Source: Whitmania pigra (lineage: Eukaryota > Annelida > Clitellata > Hirudinida > Haemopidae). From it: a stretch of DNA of 64,000 bases. Positions 1-19,820 of this stretch are shown here, piece by piece (positions within the stretch are counted from its first letter, which is position 1; each line of letters begins with the position of its first letter). The notes beneath the pieces are model-generated. The model saw nothing but the letters and a program-made list of their open reading frames with translations. It did no database searches and was not told where the DNA came from. The position numbers and the translations under genes were made by a program. The DNA lies in NCBI GenBank assembly GCA_021613335.1, contig JAJTWR010000365.1, positions 2,185,001 to 2,249,000 of the forward strand, read 5' to 3'.

Positions 1-338
1 GTACTAATGTTTTGGATGTACTAATGTTTTTGATGTACTAATGTTTTGGATGTACTAATGTTTTGGATGTACTAATGTTTTGGATGTACTAATGTTTTGG
101 ATGTACTAATGTTTTGGATGTACTAATGTTTTGGATGTACTAATGTTTTGGATGTACTAATGTTTTTGATGTACTTATGTTTTGGATGTACTTATGTTTT
201 GGATGTACTAATGTTTTGGATGTACTAATGTTTTGGATGTACTAATGCTTTGGCTGTACTAATGTTTTGGTTGTACTAATGTTTTTGATGTACTAATGTT
301 TTGGTTGTACTAATGTTTTGGAGGTACTAATGCTTTGA
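1..338. repeat. 17-bp minisatellite, about 20 copies
   Basis: Head-to-tail copies of a 17-base unit, gtactaatgttttggat, run from the first base of the window. They degenerate near 240-338 through single substitutions such as tttttgat and gcttt. The array starts at the window edge, so its full length is unknown. No open frame of interest was seen. Confidence 0.97.
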
Positions 339-1929
339 TTTAGATGGATGGCAAAGTTTCTTATCTATCTTATTGATAAACCAGGTTTTATGAGTCCACG
401 GTTAATATTATTATAACGACAATTTATTAAAGGTCACAATAAGCATGTTGAATTCGTCTATATCCAGCATAAGAATACAACTATTAAAAATAGTTTGGTT
501 AATAAAAATATCCTCCAAATATAGAAAACATTTCCACAGGAAATTATGAAATAAATTATATGATGTCCCTATTTCTTTAAAGCTAGAGCGTGGCTTATTG
601 TCAACACTGACAATATTATTAATACTTATTAATTAATTATCATTTTGAATAAATATTCAATATTATTAATACTATTAATTAATTATCATTCTGAATAAAT
701 ATCCTCCATCTTAACTTTTCGTAGCTCGTAGCTTAAAAACAAATTAGAAAATTAAATTACTTTACCTAATTGCGTCGCACATTTAAGGAGTACTACAACT
801 TATTTCAAGCTTATAAAATTTCTTCCCAAAAACCGCTTTTAAAAATTAAAGCACTGTTTGAGAGTTTGTAATAAACAACAAGTGCAAGGATTATTTTTAA
901 ATAACAAACATAATTGAAATTAAACATTTAATAACGTTATATCGTCGCAATAAGAGGTTAATAAAGTAATAATTACAGTCAGTATATTATATCAGCATAA
1001 TTATTGTATTATATTATTACGTAATTATTATTTTATTATTTTAACTTTTAGATCCTACAGCGTCTTCATCGTCATCATGAAGTGAGACTAACATAAAGTT
1101 GTTTCGGAACAAATTCTTTCACTGCACTCTCTTTTCTTCTCTTATCTCTCCTTTGACAGGACTCCTCACAAATAGAAGCACCATTTATTACGAGCGTGTG
1201 CCACATTATATTTGTTCCCTCGGCAATTATTTTATAAATATATATATATATTGCACATATTTATTATTATATTATTTATAAATATTTGTAAATATAAATT
1301 TATAATTATATATGATTACATAATATATATACTTATATATAATTACATAATATATTATATATAATTACATATGTATTTAAAATTGCCATAGTCCTAATAT
1401 CCGGCTATAAAATGGTCAACCATATGATAGTGATGTCAGCAGTAGTAATTAGTACTCCGATATTATTATGATATCGTATATTATTGTTTTTTTTTATTAA
1501 TTACGATATTATGTAATTTTTTGAATATATTTTTATATTGTGTTAAGCTGATGAAGATTAATAAATATTATAATATCTGAAGTACTTTAAATGAGCAATT
1601 AACACTGTAACTATTATCATGTACAATATTGCATACTATGTAATTATATTTACTAAAATGCATAATAAACACTTATTAAATCAAATGAGATTATTTATTT
1701 AATATTTACATTCTTCACTTAAAACTTGTGTTCCTATTATAATTATTGCTTATTATAATACATTAAAACACATTCATAAATAATTAGAATAATTTTTAAA
1801 TGTTAATTAAATACAAAAAGAAAATTATTAATATAAATTTCATTTGTACAATTTTCCCACGTTGATGACGTCATCTGGAAGATTCATTGTGTTGCACCGC
1901 ATCGATTTTTAGTAATACTCTTCAAATGA
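339..1929. other. AT-rich gene-free stretch
   Basis: Very AT-rich DNA with short repeats such as attaattaattatca (near 627 and 675) and runs of tatata near 1240-1370. I see no exon with credible coding content or protein similarity. Confidence 0.6.
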
Positions 1930-1935
1930 ATGGCA

Positions 1936-2258
<323 letters not shown>

Positions 2259-2910
2259 AACGATTTTTCAAATGAAACAAATGACGACTAGAGTGATGAG
2301 GACAATAATGATTGCCACGATAATGATTGTAATAAAAATTATTGCCACGATAATGATTGTAATGACAATGATGGGTCGTCAAATTAATAGACAGCTGGCA
2401 AATAAGGAGAATAACACGATGGAGTCCCAGCACGTCTGCAACCAATTAGAGGCCTCCACGTCACAAATTCAATTCACAAATAGACACTCGCCAACATTCC
2501 TTCTCTGAAAATCGTCTGAAATTCTCGCGCCAACTTTTCATTTATTCATTCTTATCTCATCTGGGGATGAATTTTTATTTATCTCACCGGATTGAAATCA
2601 TGCCCGTGACGTGCTATTTGATATCACGAGATGATGGCCGATATCACTTGGTATTATCTGTATCACGTGCGAATATCTGTATCTCGTGGTGATAGCTATA
2701 CGGCAGCTATATGGATGCATGTATCGCGATGTATCCTAAATGGTTTATAATTGGTGCTCTTTTTCTTTCTTTTGATTCGCTTTGTGTTCCATCTTCATTG
2801 TTGTTTCGCATCAACAATTTTTGAAACTTTCATCCACTTGATGCCGAAAATGTTGTTTACCTGGCGTTTCAGTATTTTGACAAAAACAAACAATCTAATC
2901 ATTTACCAAT

Positions 2911-2966
2911 CTATCCATCCTTCCGTCCGTCCGTCCGTCCATCCATCCATCCATCCATCCATCCAT
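2911..2966. repeat. (ATCC/GTCC)n tetranucleotide repeat
   Basis: A tract of ccat/ccgt tetranucleotides. Related catc/catt tetranucleotides recur at about 4500-4640, so this unit has expanded more than once in the neighbourhood. Confidence 0.9.
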
Positions 2967-3783
2967 GTTCCACATAGCAATTTAATTTCTCTAATTCAGT
3001 GGAAGTTGAACAATTTCATTTCTTATCGTTATTCTCAAGTTGGCACTAAATCTTTATCTCCCTTTTAATGCCTTTGTTGTTGTTATAATTTTTGTATTGT
3101 TTTTATGTCCCTTATTATCATTAAGAATCTAATTATACATTATATTACATACATTACACTTAGTATAATTAATATTATTATGTAATATTAGTAGCACTTT
3201 AATTTTGAATGTCCATAATTATTATTATTACATAACACATTCATTATTGTTGTTAGGTATATATTTATTGTTGTTACAAAGATTTTCGTTTTTATTGTCC
3301 TCATTGCTTGCGTCGCTGTTTGAACAGCCCGGCTGAAGATAGTTAATGCCCTCGATGACATGCTATGGAGTGAATGATGGATGGATGGAGGAATTTATTT
3401 GGTCACCTGATTGATTGTATGCATCTCTCCAGGAAGTAGTCACGTGGTCTTGGGTCAACCCATCATCGTCGTCATCGGGGGGGAGAGGGAGGGTAAGGGT
3501 CGAGGATTGCAGACTCTATTTATAGCTACCATCACCTCAAAGTATCATAACCGCCATCGTTACGTCATATCGTCATCACCACCATCATTACATCACATCA
3601 TCATCATCACCATCATTACATCATCTTCATCACAGCTATCATTGCATCACATCATGATCATCGTCGCACAACGTGATTTATTGGACTTCTTGGATGCAGT
3701 AAGCATTTGTACCTCGACTTTTCATGGCATCACTTTAGTTGTTGTTAACAAGAATGAACAAACATTTCTCACATTTCCATGTT

Positions 3784-3784
<1 letters not shown>

Positions 3785-3831
<47 letters not shown>
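3785..3831. repeat. (TAA)n microsatellite
   Basis: About fifteen consecutive TAA/AAT triplets. Adjacent open frames consist mainly of poly-Asn or poly-Ile and are not considered genes. Confidence 0.95.
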
Positions 3832-3834
<3 letters not shown>

Positions 3835-4718
3835 TTAAAGTTAATATTAACAATAATAATTCAATTAATCCCTGAAAACTCTGCGGTGATATCAGCGATT
3901 TCCGCCCAGAATATGGCGTCGATTAGTGAACGTTATAAGGAAGCGGAAAGTGTGTCTTTGAGTTTAATGGAGCATTAAAATGAATGTCTAAAAGGAAATA
4001 ATATTCGAAATTATGCAAACATAACAGCATATAATAATATTAAAAAGTATTAATAACTATTAAGATGATACGATATTAAAATACGGTAATTGTAAGTGAA
4101 ATGGCACATAAACAAACAAGCGTAGCGGACAATTAAATAAGTCAGTACGGCGGAGGGAAGCATACAGGATGTGACGTCACAACAACCTCACTAATCCAAT
4201 CTGCCAATGGGATTCCACCCACGCTGGAAAGAAGAAATTTAAAAAAAATATTGGTTCTCTGGTGGTGGCGATGATTATGATTGTGTTAGTGTTTGGTGTC
4301 GATGGTGATGATTATGATGACGATGACGGCGAGGAAATTAGCATTTCCAGGTTGACGTTAAATCAAGATGTTGAAAGATCAGAAACATGAAAAGCATGAG
4401 AAACTGATTAATTCTGCATTGTTACAAATGCATGATAAATTAACAACATAGCATTAAACACATTTTTTAAAGTTTATAATTTTTTATATTCTGTTAACTA
4501 TTGATTCGTTGATCCGCCTGTCCTTCCATCCGTCCATTCATCCTTTCATTTGAACATTCATTGAATCATGCATCCATCCATCCGATCATACATTCATTCA
4601 TTCATACATTCATTGATTCATGCATCCATCCATCCAAGATAGTGCAGTAACGTGACGCCTTCATTTGCATGGAAATGTTTCCATGCTTCCTTTCCAATTC
4701 CGTTGCTTCATCCAGAGT

Positions 4719-4875
4719 CGATGACGATGACGATGATGAGGATGATGAGGATGACGATGACGATGATGAAAATGACGATAAGGATGATGACAATGATGAC
4801 GATGACTATGATGATGACGGTGGTGGTGATGATGACGAAGGTAATGCTTACGACGATTATTATTTTATTAATATT
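4719..4875. repeat. Degenerate GAT/GAC tract
   Basis: A second GAT/GAC array, less pure than the one at 1936, followed by an ATT-rich tail. It gives spurious acidic frames on plus and Ser/Ile-rich frames on minus. Confidence 0.9.
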
Positions 4876-7800
4876 ATTATTATTATTATATTTGTTGTTA
4901 TTGTTATAGATGCAGACGAGCGAATGACACAAGTTGCTGTTTGTTGTGTAAACTGACGTGTCGGCAGAGGGCAGCCCATAACATCCCAAGGTTGATCCAA
5001 TAATGAAGACTCTGTCTCTCTAAATTTATGTTGATGCTGTTGACGATGCTGTTGTTGCTTCTTCCCAATAAATGATAATCATTATCATCACCAACGACGT
5101 CTTCAGCCTCATAAGCATGTGTGGCTCGCATTTTGTTTTCAAATCAATTCATTCACAACTCTCAAAGATGTGAATTTTCCGATGCAAGCAGTACAATCTA
5201 TTTAGTGATGACGATGAAGGTGACGATCGTTGGTGAAGAAGACGACGACGATGGGGGGTGATGAATGCGATGATGATGTCAAAACTCGTGCGCATAAATC
5301 AAACCCATTTTGGAACTTTCATCTCTATAGAAAGTTATTTTAAAAAATTTCTCATAATCATCACCATCAAATTTTACACGCCCGTAGCAAAATTATTAGA
5401 TAATTTAAAATCTGAATCAACCATGACCGATCGAATTACTCACCTCTCGCAACAACAACAGCAACAGCAACAACAACAAGACACGTTGCTCAACAAGCAT
5501 TCCTACCCTTCGTTTTTTTTTTATTTTGTGCATCGCAATTCCACTTTCTATTTATAGTACGAAGCATCGTCATCATCGTCGTCGTCGTCATCGCTAAGAT
5601 CTCCAAGCTTCAAAAAACTCGGATGTTGCACAACGAATAGGGTTGGTATTTGCGTTCATTTCAAAAGAGAAGTTGTTGTTGTTGTTGTTGCTGTTTGAAG
5701 TAACTTTTCGAAACTTCGCACGTTTTGTTGAATGTACAGGTTTATCCACCTTAACATCCATCCGTTTTGTATTCTTTTTGCTCATCCATCTGCCATTCCA
5801 TTCATATTTCCAGCAATTTTAGAGCAGTTTATTCGCATTTATTTTTTACTTGCAAATTTCATTCATTCGCAAACTTTAAGTACTAATTTTTGCGATATTT
5901 GAAAAATGTCATCAATTTTAGCTCGACGCGTTTGGATGCACAGTGTCCTTAGATCGTCATCATCGTCGCTTTCCTTACAACAAACGAGGCTGAGTTAATT
6001 GCTCGCCATAATTAGAGTGTCTGTAAAAAGGGCTGCTAATTAATCCCGTAAAGTTGCCTTCCAAGCAGGACGCTAACCAATATATCTGGAAGTGAAGTCA
6101 TTCCAACACCAATACGATCATCATCGTCATAATCGACAACAACAACCATAACCATATCGTTGGCACCAGCATTACCACCAAAATCATCATCATCGTCGTC
6201 ATCGCTACCAACATCATCGTCTTCGGTGAAATACCGTTTCCACTACATTCCTCTTCCATTTATTTCAGAAACTGTTGCAACGTTTGCGGCAGAATAAACG
6301 TAATCTTAATGTGTAGCTGTAATGTGTACTGGTAAACAAAATGCAAACAATGCAACCGAACCTGATCAATCAACTAAACCAAGGTTTTGTCATCAATGAT
6401 TAATTGTCACTTTACGGCTTTATTTTGCCTCAACTATTAATCAATAAACTGACGTTACATCATTTAATGTTTTAAATGAACAAAAGCGAAAGCTGTTCAC
6501 ACTGCAACAGTAAAATATTTGAAACAATGGGAGAAGGATGTGCAATACTTAATTAATAATTAATATGCATATATGCATATCCACCTTTCACAGGAGGAGG
6601 ATGTATAATACTTAATTAATAATTATTAACAGGCTCCGGTTTGCCCAAGCCCCTTCGCGAGTTAATCAGATATTTGGTATTTCCAGGATGATTAAATCAT
6701 CAAATATGTTTGTTAGTAATAAGTGACTAGTACTGAATAGTTCCAAATTTAGGTAAGCCGATCAAATCAGCTTAAATTATTGCATCGTATGATCGAGATG
6801 TGAGAAAAACATCTAAAAAATGATTAATTTTAAAACAAACTTTGCTTCAAATCATGCCAGCAACTCTAACCGGTGGTAACGACTACAGTCGCGTTTGCAA
6901 CTCAACCTCTACTGCCGTAGAGCGACCTTGGATAGGGGAACTGCATAAGTGGTCGGTTGAAAGACCATCACCTTCGACGTTGATACTCATAATATAATAA
7001 TGCATTCATATTTTCGGCAAAATACAAACGCCTTTTTCTCAACCATGTTTAATGCCGGTCAACCTCAAACCAGATTTTTATTGACTTTTCAATATCTGAG
7101 CTTTTCAAGCATCAATATTGTTGATTGAAGTAACAGTATTGAGTCGATAACCCGATTCTTTGCTGCATTTGAAGATTTTCCGGTGAGAAATGCAACTCAA
7201 ACGCGGAGAAAGTGAATGGAAATAATGACAATTGTTCCACCCAATGAAGCAATAAGTACTGGAAAAGCAGGAAAACTGTTATGCAGATGCAACGGGAGCA
7301 GGTCATGATTAGAGTCGGTTTATAATGTAATTATTATGTAATAGCAATCTCATGGCAGCTTATTCATCGTTGAAAAATCTATTCTTATCTCTTGTAAATT
7401 ATCTACGTAAATCAGTGGTTTTTTTTGCCGTAAAAATTGTTTTCAAAGTTTATGAGCAGATTGCAGCGATGGGTTTAGTTACCAGAACAGCTTTCAACCA
7501 CTGATTCGGATAATCGATGAGGCAATTTAAAAGGTATATTCCTCAGTAATTATTTATTTATGTAATTGTAAAAAAGTTATTCAAAGTTGAACAATGCACA
7601 TGTTATTAATTAGCAGGCACCATCTGTTTAAACAATTTAAACATTAGCTTTATTGGTGTTAAAAAAAAATATAGACCCCAAGTGAAAGACTTCAAAATGG
7701 ATAATTCCCATTCAGAATGACTTTTTACGACGGGAGGACAAGCGTTGAAAAACCTGCACAATACATTTGCAAAGACATTTCCTCGCACAGAACAATACAT

Positions 7801-9069
7801 TAGTCAGATCCAGACATCTTAACTAGCCAAAATCGTAAAAAAAAAATAATTTGGAAGGATAAAATCATGTACCGTTAAGTTTTAAGACTAAACTTTAGCA
7901 ACAGCGAAGTTGTTAAGTTTAAAAGTTAGTCTGTCACATTTGCCTAAGTCCACATCCCCAACCTGTTCGTTGTCTGAAAGTACTTCCACGTGGCATTTAG
8001 TGATATTTAACTCGAGTTAAATTCATTCAGTTTGTCGAAGTGAAACAATAAAACATCGAAATACGAAAATATTCTGGTTTTAATCACATCATAAATATAT
8101 ATGTATATATGAATATGTACAGATATAAATAAAGCAAAATTTTTATCAAATCTAACAAACGGGATTCGACAAACGTTAGCGAAAATGAACAGACATCACT
8201 AACCGTTCAACGAACAAAAATTGCTATTTATAAAACTGTTGATGATAATGATATGGTAATGTTGATTTTGAAGTCCATTAATCAAATTCAGAATCAATTT
8301 GGAACTCTATAAAGGTGGGATGCCAGGAATTTCTTCTAAATTGGGTAATAAACATATCCGATTCAAGTGATGCCTTCTATACTTATGGCTCTTTGAGAGA
8401 CATATTACCCTGGTTCTGAATCTGCCTAATGACATACTCCATTTGCAGCTGTATAGTAATGAAAAAAAATAAAGTGTACATTACGATCCATAAAAGATAG
8501 TTAATGAAAAGTAAATTTAGTAAAATCAATGCAAAATTAAATATTTTGTAACAAGACAAAAAATCATTAAGAAACTGAATTAATATATGTATTTATTTTT
8601 GAGGATTAATACCTTCGTTAGTATTTAATACTTTTATTGTTCGTCAAATAAATAAATTTAAAATGCAAATACCTTTAAACACATTTTATGCTACCTAGGA
8701 TAAAGAATTCAGACAAAAATATTAAGTTCAATCTGAAACAGTTCATCAGACTTTGTCAAAACAACAACCACTTACTTCTCCAGTCGATAAAACAATATGG
8801 ACAGATTTAGGAATACGACAGTATAACTTACGAATAGCCAATAATGTCAGGATATTTAAAATTTATTGCCTCATAATCATCTATCCAATCAAATGTGAAC
8901 AAATTTGATTACACGTCAACAATATTACAAATTACTGCAAGTTAACGGGTCATCCATAAATGAAGTCATAGATGATTAGGATGCTTGATGACTGATTCAA
9001 CAGAGCGTAGCAAAGAGATGGTCCACTAAATTTCAGAGGCTAAAATTCTATAAAATAAAAAGCCAACAG

Positions 9070-9165
9070 CTAATCGGGGTGATCCAATCCCGCTTTAGGA
9101 GCACCGTTCCAATCGAATTGCGTTACGAAGGTTAATGCACTCATCCACGAAATGCTGCTATCTTT
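9070..9165 (-). CDS. Possible alternative C-terminal exon of the PMCA gene
   Basis: On the minus strand, a pyrimidine-rich acceptor (tttgtttctcactttag) precedes 31 codons and a TAG stop. In phase 0 the peptide begins KDSSISWMSALTF. It could be joined to the PMCA donor after the codons for RIQKQ at 9383. That donor lies where mammalian PMCAs have alternative splice site C, in the middle of the calmodulin-binding domain. The peptide does not resemble the known a or b tails, so this is inference from splice signals and phase only. Confidence 0.3.
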   Translation of the reverse strand, partial: KDSSISWMSALTFVTQFDWNGAPKAGLDHPD

Positions 9166-9361
9166 CTAAAGTGAGAAACAAAAAACTCTTCGGAGACTTC
9201 CTAGGGAATTTGTAAAATGTATTTGGACGGGGAGAGGGGCTATCCAAAATTGATGAGAAATGTGTGAAGTCATTTACAGACGGTCACCGATGAGAAGTTT
9301 TCATCGCATGGGACTTGCAAACAAGAACCAATTGAAATCTACTCGTCAAGAGATTGCTTAA

Positions 9362-16118
<6,757 letters not shown>

Positions 16119-17039
16119 ATCTAAGTTTTAATGTCTTCAATGTCAAACTTAATGTGTAGATGCAATTTAACGAAATGCTTCAAACTTGTTTCGTCCTCGA
16201 TCAGAAGAATAATAAAACACAGTTTGTTCGGTAGGCATGCATTTATTAATTTAATTAAGACCCATGCTAATCGATGTCAACTCAGAAGAAACCAATTCGA
16301 GAAAGAAATGCAGCAGATTCCTTAAAATAGATAAATTCCATACGAAACCAGTTCTGATTCAAGTTTATTTTCGGTAATTAAGATACACATCTTTCAGGTA
16401 TTTAATCAAGTCAGAAAGCGTCGAAAAACATTCACAATAAACAAACATTCTGACGTCGAATTTAAATAACACATTTGCAATGAAAAGAATAAAATGATCT
16501 GCTAATATACGATGCTAACAATCGTAAATGATCAAATACCTCAATTGTCAAATTTTTAAAATAAATTGTAATGAAACTCAAATTAGCAGACGATATTTTT
16601 CAAACTTTGGAGGTTTCGCGATAAATATTTCTTGGTGAATATCCGTTTGCAAAATAATTGTAATCGTGTTCTTTTGGTATTTTTTCGCCTAATCTAATTT
16701 TGAGAAGAGCTTATAAAATTTAAAATGTATTCATTCAAGTAACTTTCACATAACGAAATTAGTTTTTCTATCTCTTTAAATTGCTTTCCTTTCGACGTTT
16801 GGCTTAATTATTGGTATGCAGTATGTGTTACTATATTGCCATCATTTTGTTTTTTTGAATTATGATGACATGCCATCATACATTTCTTATGAAATGTGTG
16901 GCTATAAATATCTGAAATTTGTAGGTTTCACACAACTTCAGTTCAATCTGTGTTTTTGTTTTCATAAAACTCCACCCTGGAGCTCAGACAGTGATCATCA
17001 GAGGAGTTTCCCACATCTTCAAAAGTTTAGGCCCTTTGA
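16119..17039. other. PMCA upstream region, no gene seen
   Basis: AT-rich DNA immediately 5' of the PMCA start codon. It should contain the promoter and any 5' untranslated exon, but no distinctive box was recognised. A short plus-strand frame at 16816-17079 has no recognisable similarity and was not accepted. Confidence 0.5.
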
Positions 17040-18245
17040 ATCTCCTTATGTTTTCGGGGGGGCTGGCTGCATCCGGTGATATCCGGATGTCACTATCGGG
17101 TTTTTATCTCTCGGGACCCAACGCTCACCGCCAGCTATGAGAGGCACTCGTTGACCTTCTATGCCGACCACTGAGGCCTGGACTGGAGCGACTACTCTCA
17201 ATGGCTTCTTCAAGTCGCATGTTACCTACTTTGCACTAGCATACTTCGACTTTGCGAAGCTCTCTTTCAACCCAGTTGCCTACAGCAGTCATGAAAGCTC
17301 TCAGTGGCGTCTTCACATGTACTTAATATACGCAAACTGGGCTTTCTAATTTCTTTGTAGCGGCAGCCTGAGATAGAAATTTTTGGGACTCGTCCGTGGA
17401 CCTTTGCGCAACCACGGTCGACCTACTATCCCGACAACACCGCGTCTCTCGGACGATGATTTGCCCCTGTCGTTCGGTGGATCATTTACATCGGAGACCG
17501 ACGGTTTTCTCTGTCTTTCCTGAAGCTTCTTAAAACTTCTTGTGGCTCTTCATGTGCCAGATCCAGAATGATGCCGCTTCTGCGGCCTCAGACATTCTTG
17601 TCATAGCCTTTGTTCTTTCTTGGCTAGACAATCAAATCCTGTTGAGTAAAGAATAAGTCGATCTGCCACGAGTGATGTATTGTCTCGGTGCACAGAGCCC
17701 GCACTTGATGTCTTCCACCAAAACAAGCTTCTATAAATTGTCCCTGGAGGGTAACTGACACTGACCTTATCGCAAGGTCAATGGGACATTTTCCACATAA
17801 CGCTCCAGGTAAGGGATTGTTGCATCACGTCTTCCCACGTTGTCCACGTTGTCCTGGGGACTTGGTCTTGTTCCACTGTTCGCCCCTCTTTCCTGGTTAA
17901 TCATAGCGTTTCTCACTGATGAGTTCGCCTGGGACCATTTTGGCAGGTGACTTCATCCAACTTCATGACGGTCAGTCTGGGGAGGACTTCTCACTTCCTC
18001 GAACATCAGCTCGGCTACTGATCTCATTCTGAGCTCGGAATTTCCTTCCAGATCTGAGCTTGACTTCGCGGACCCTGCTATTCACGGAGTTGTTGAGCAT
18101 CCATTGCGTTCTTATTTTGGAGAGTTTGTACTCCTCCTCGATGGACCTTAGTGATAGTCGCAGGCTCGTGTTTCTGTTGTGGAAGGCAACCGATGACAGC
18201 ATGTAGATGATGGAGGTAGGCCTAGCCATTTTCTGGTGTATCGGT
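17040..18245. mobile_element. GC-richer block, probable decayed mobile element
   Basis: About 1.2 kb whose base composition is clearly richer in G+C than its flanks. The minus strand carries broken coding-like frames. The longest is 17972-18229: 85 residues, Arg/Ser-rich, containing LSKIRTQWMLNN. Stops interrupt the frames downstream. I cannot assign a transposon class and saw no convincing terminal repeats. A degraded host gene is also possible. Confidence 0.35.
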
Positions 18246-19820
18246 TTCCTCTCCAGTTTCTCAACGACTGACTAACTAACTAATATCATAGATTGTTAAT
18301 GGCCAGAGAAATATTGGAAGGAGCACGATTTTCTATATGTAATTTGTTAAATTAATCTTTTTGCATTAAGTTTTAATATGTCCTGCCGACTATTATTTTT
18401 TGTATTAACACTAATTGCAGAAGGATTCACGGCAATCGGTTACTGAAAGCTTGGAATTAATGCTCTGCTGTGCAATTTTTAAAATCATATGATATAACAT
18501 AAATCAACTTAGATTGGTCGCTTTTTTGTTCTTCAATTTGCAGCATGAATTTGCTAAATTAGTATTTTGAATAGGCAACAAGTAAAACGCTAACAGAAAT
18601 CCATTAATGGTCGTCCATTAATTATGTCAACTTGTAACATTTGTTGCTATGACTATTTCATTTTGAAAATAAATAATTGTAAATAGTAATTGTTCAAATG
18701 AATATTGGTCCCATTTTGTTATGCAGTTTGTTATTCCTTCATTTGATGAGAGCAAAGTACGTCTGCCAGAGGTTTCAGTCTAAATTTTGAATTTCTCATA
18801 AACCTGAAATTCAGAATAAACAATCTTCCTTGAGCAATGCGTTTTCTTTTCTGATCTATCAGCTAAAAACTAAAACTAGACTGCATTTAATGAGATTGTA
18901 TGGCAGCGTAATGCGATCTTCATTTAAGGATAAAAACGCTTATAATTTAGCGTTGCAACGAATCAGTCAAATTATAAATTGATCGCAGGGTTATTAGGTG
19001 GGACTTCAATCGTCTGATGAACACCAACGAATTTAGTAATTGACCTGTTAAAAAGAAATTATTAATCATTAATTGCTATCGAGTTATTACATGAATTATA
19101 GTGACACTAATGGAGGAATCAATTTATTCACGACTCGTGTAGCAAAGGACTCGCTCCTATCAACTCGGAGAGGGATAAACTAATTCACGAGGCGATCTGA
19201 TACAAACCTGTAAGAGATGAATGCTACCCGATTCGAGTACCTTATTGTTGCTTGTATTTACTACTCCATACTCAACTATTTGTTGGTAGGAACACCATTT
19301 ATCCCCAGAGCTATCTAGCAACTATTTTGCTTCAAATAGATTTTTTTTATCATAAAGAGTTATGATGGCTAGTATACCCTCGAACGATTCAAGCCCTTTT
19401 ATGAAACGCTGTCAAAAGCAAGGAAATCTTCTATGTTCCCTAAGTAAGTAATTTTAAGAAAATAAGACTAGTTGCCGCTGTTAGTTATCCATGCTACTAA
19501 TCTTAAATGTTTTCAAACTTTAAGCTAATGATTCGACGAAATACATGACTTCTCTTTGCCTCCAGCCCCACTTATCAATTAGGCATAGTGAATCCATGTG
19601 ACGTCAGAAAAAAAGTAAATAAATAAAAAAAAAAGAAAACAAAAAATGTAAAAAATCAGAATTAATAATCGATTTGTATGATTCTTGCGTGGATATCTCT
19701 GGCTTTCTTCATGTTGCTGGTAGGAACGCTTGTAGGAAGAGACGATGATCCCGATGAAGACGACATGGATGAAACATTCGGCGATTGGAACTACATGGAT
19801 TACTTGCAATGATTGACACA
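18246..19820. other. Intergenic, no gene seen
   Basis: AT-rich DNA downstream of the LRMDA-like gene (which is on minus). A T-rich minus-strand frame at 19579-19824 partly overlaps the LRMDA 3' region and is not coding. Confidence 0.5.

Larger units (their letters stand above)
2260..9061. other. Gene-poor region with many simple repeats
   Basis: Apart from the tracts listed separately, this stretch holds short CAT/CAC runs (3560-3660), CATT/CATC tetranucleotides (4500-4640), a CAA/CAG run (about 5450-5482) and TCA/TCG runs (5560-5595, 6115-6220). A short duplicated block containing acttaattaataatta occurs near 6546 and 6608. No exon with recognisable protein similarity was found on either strand. 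Part of 6000-9000 may hold the PMCA 3' untranslated region. Confidence 0.55.

Noticed and set aside
1..338. CRISPR-like array
   Set aside because: The units are directly adjacent without spacers and the window is animal DNA.
4602..4989. Ser-rich, Met/Thr-rich and Asn/Ile-rich frames
   Set aside because: All arise from GAT/GAC and ATT repeats.
7112..7800. Minus frames of 64 residues at 7112 and 7606
   Set aside because: No similarity, no splice context and AT-rich codon content. They are consistent with chance.
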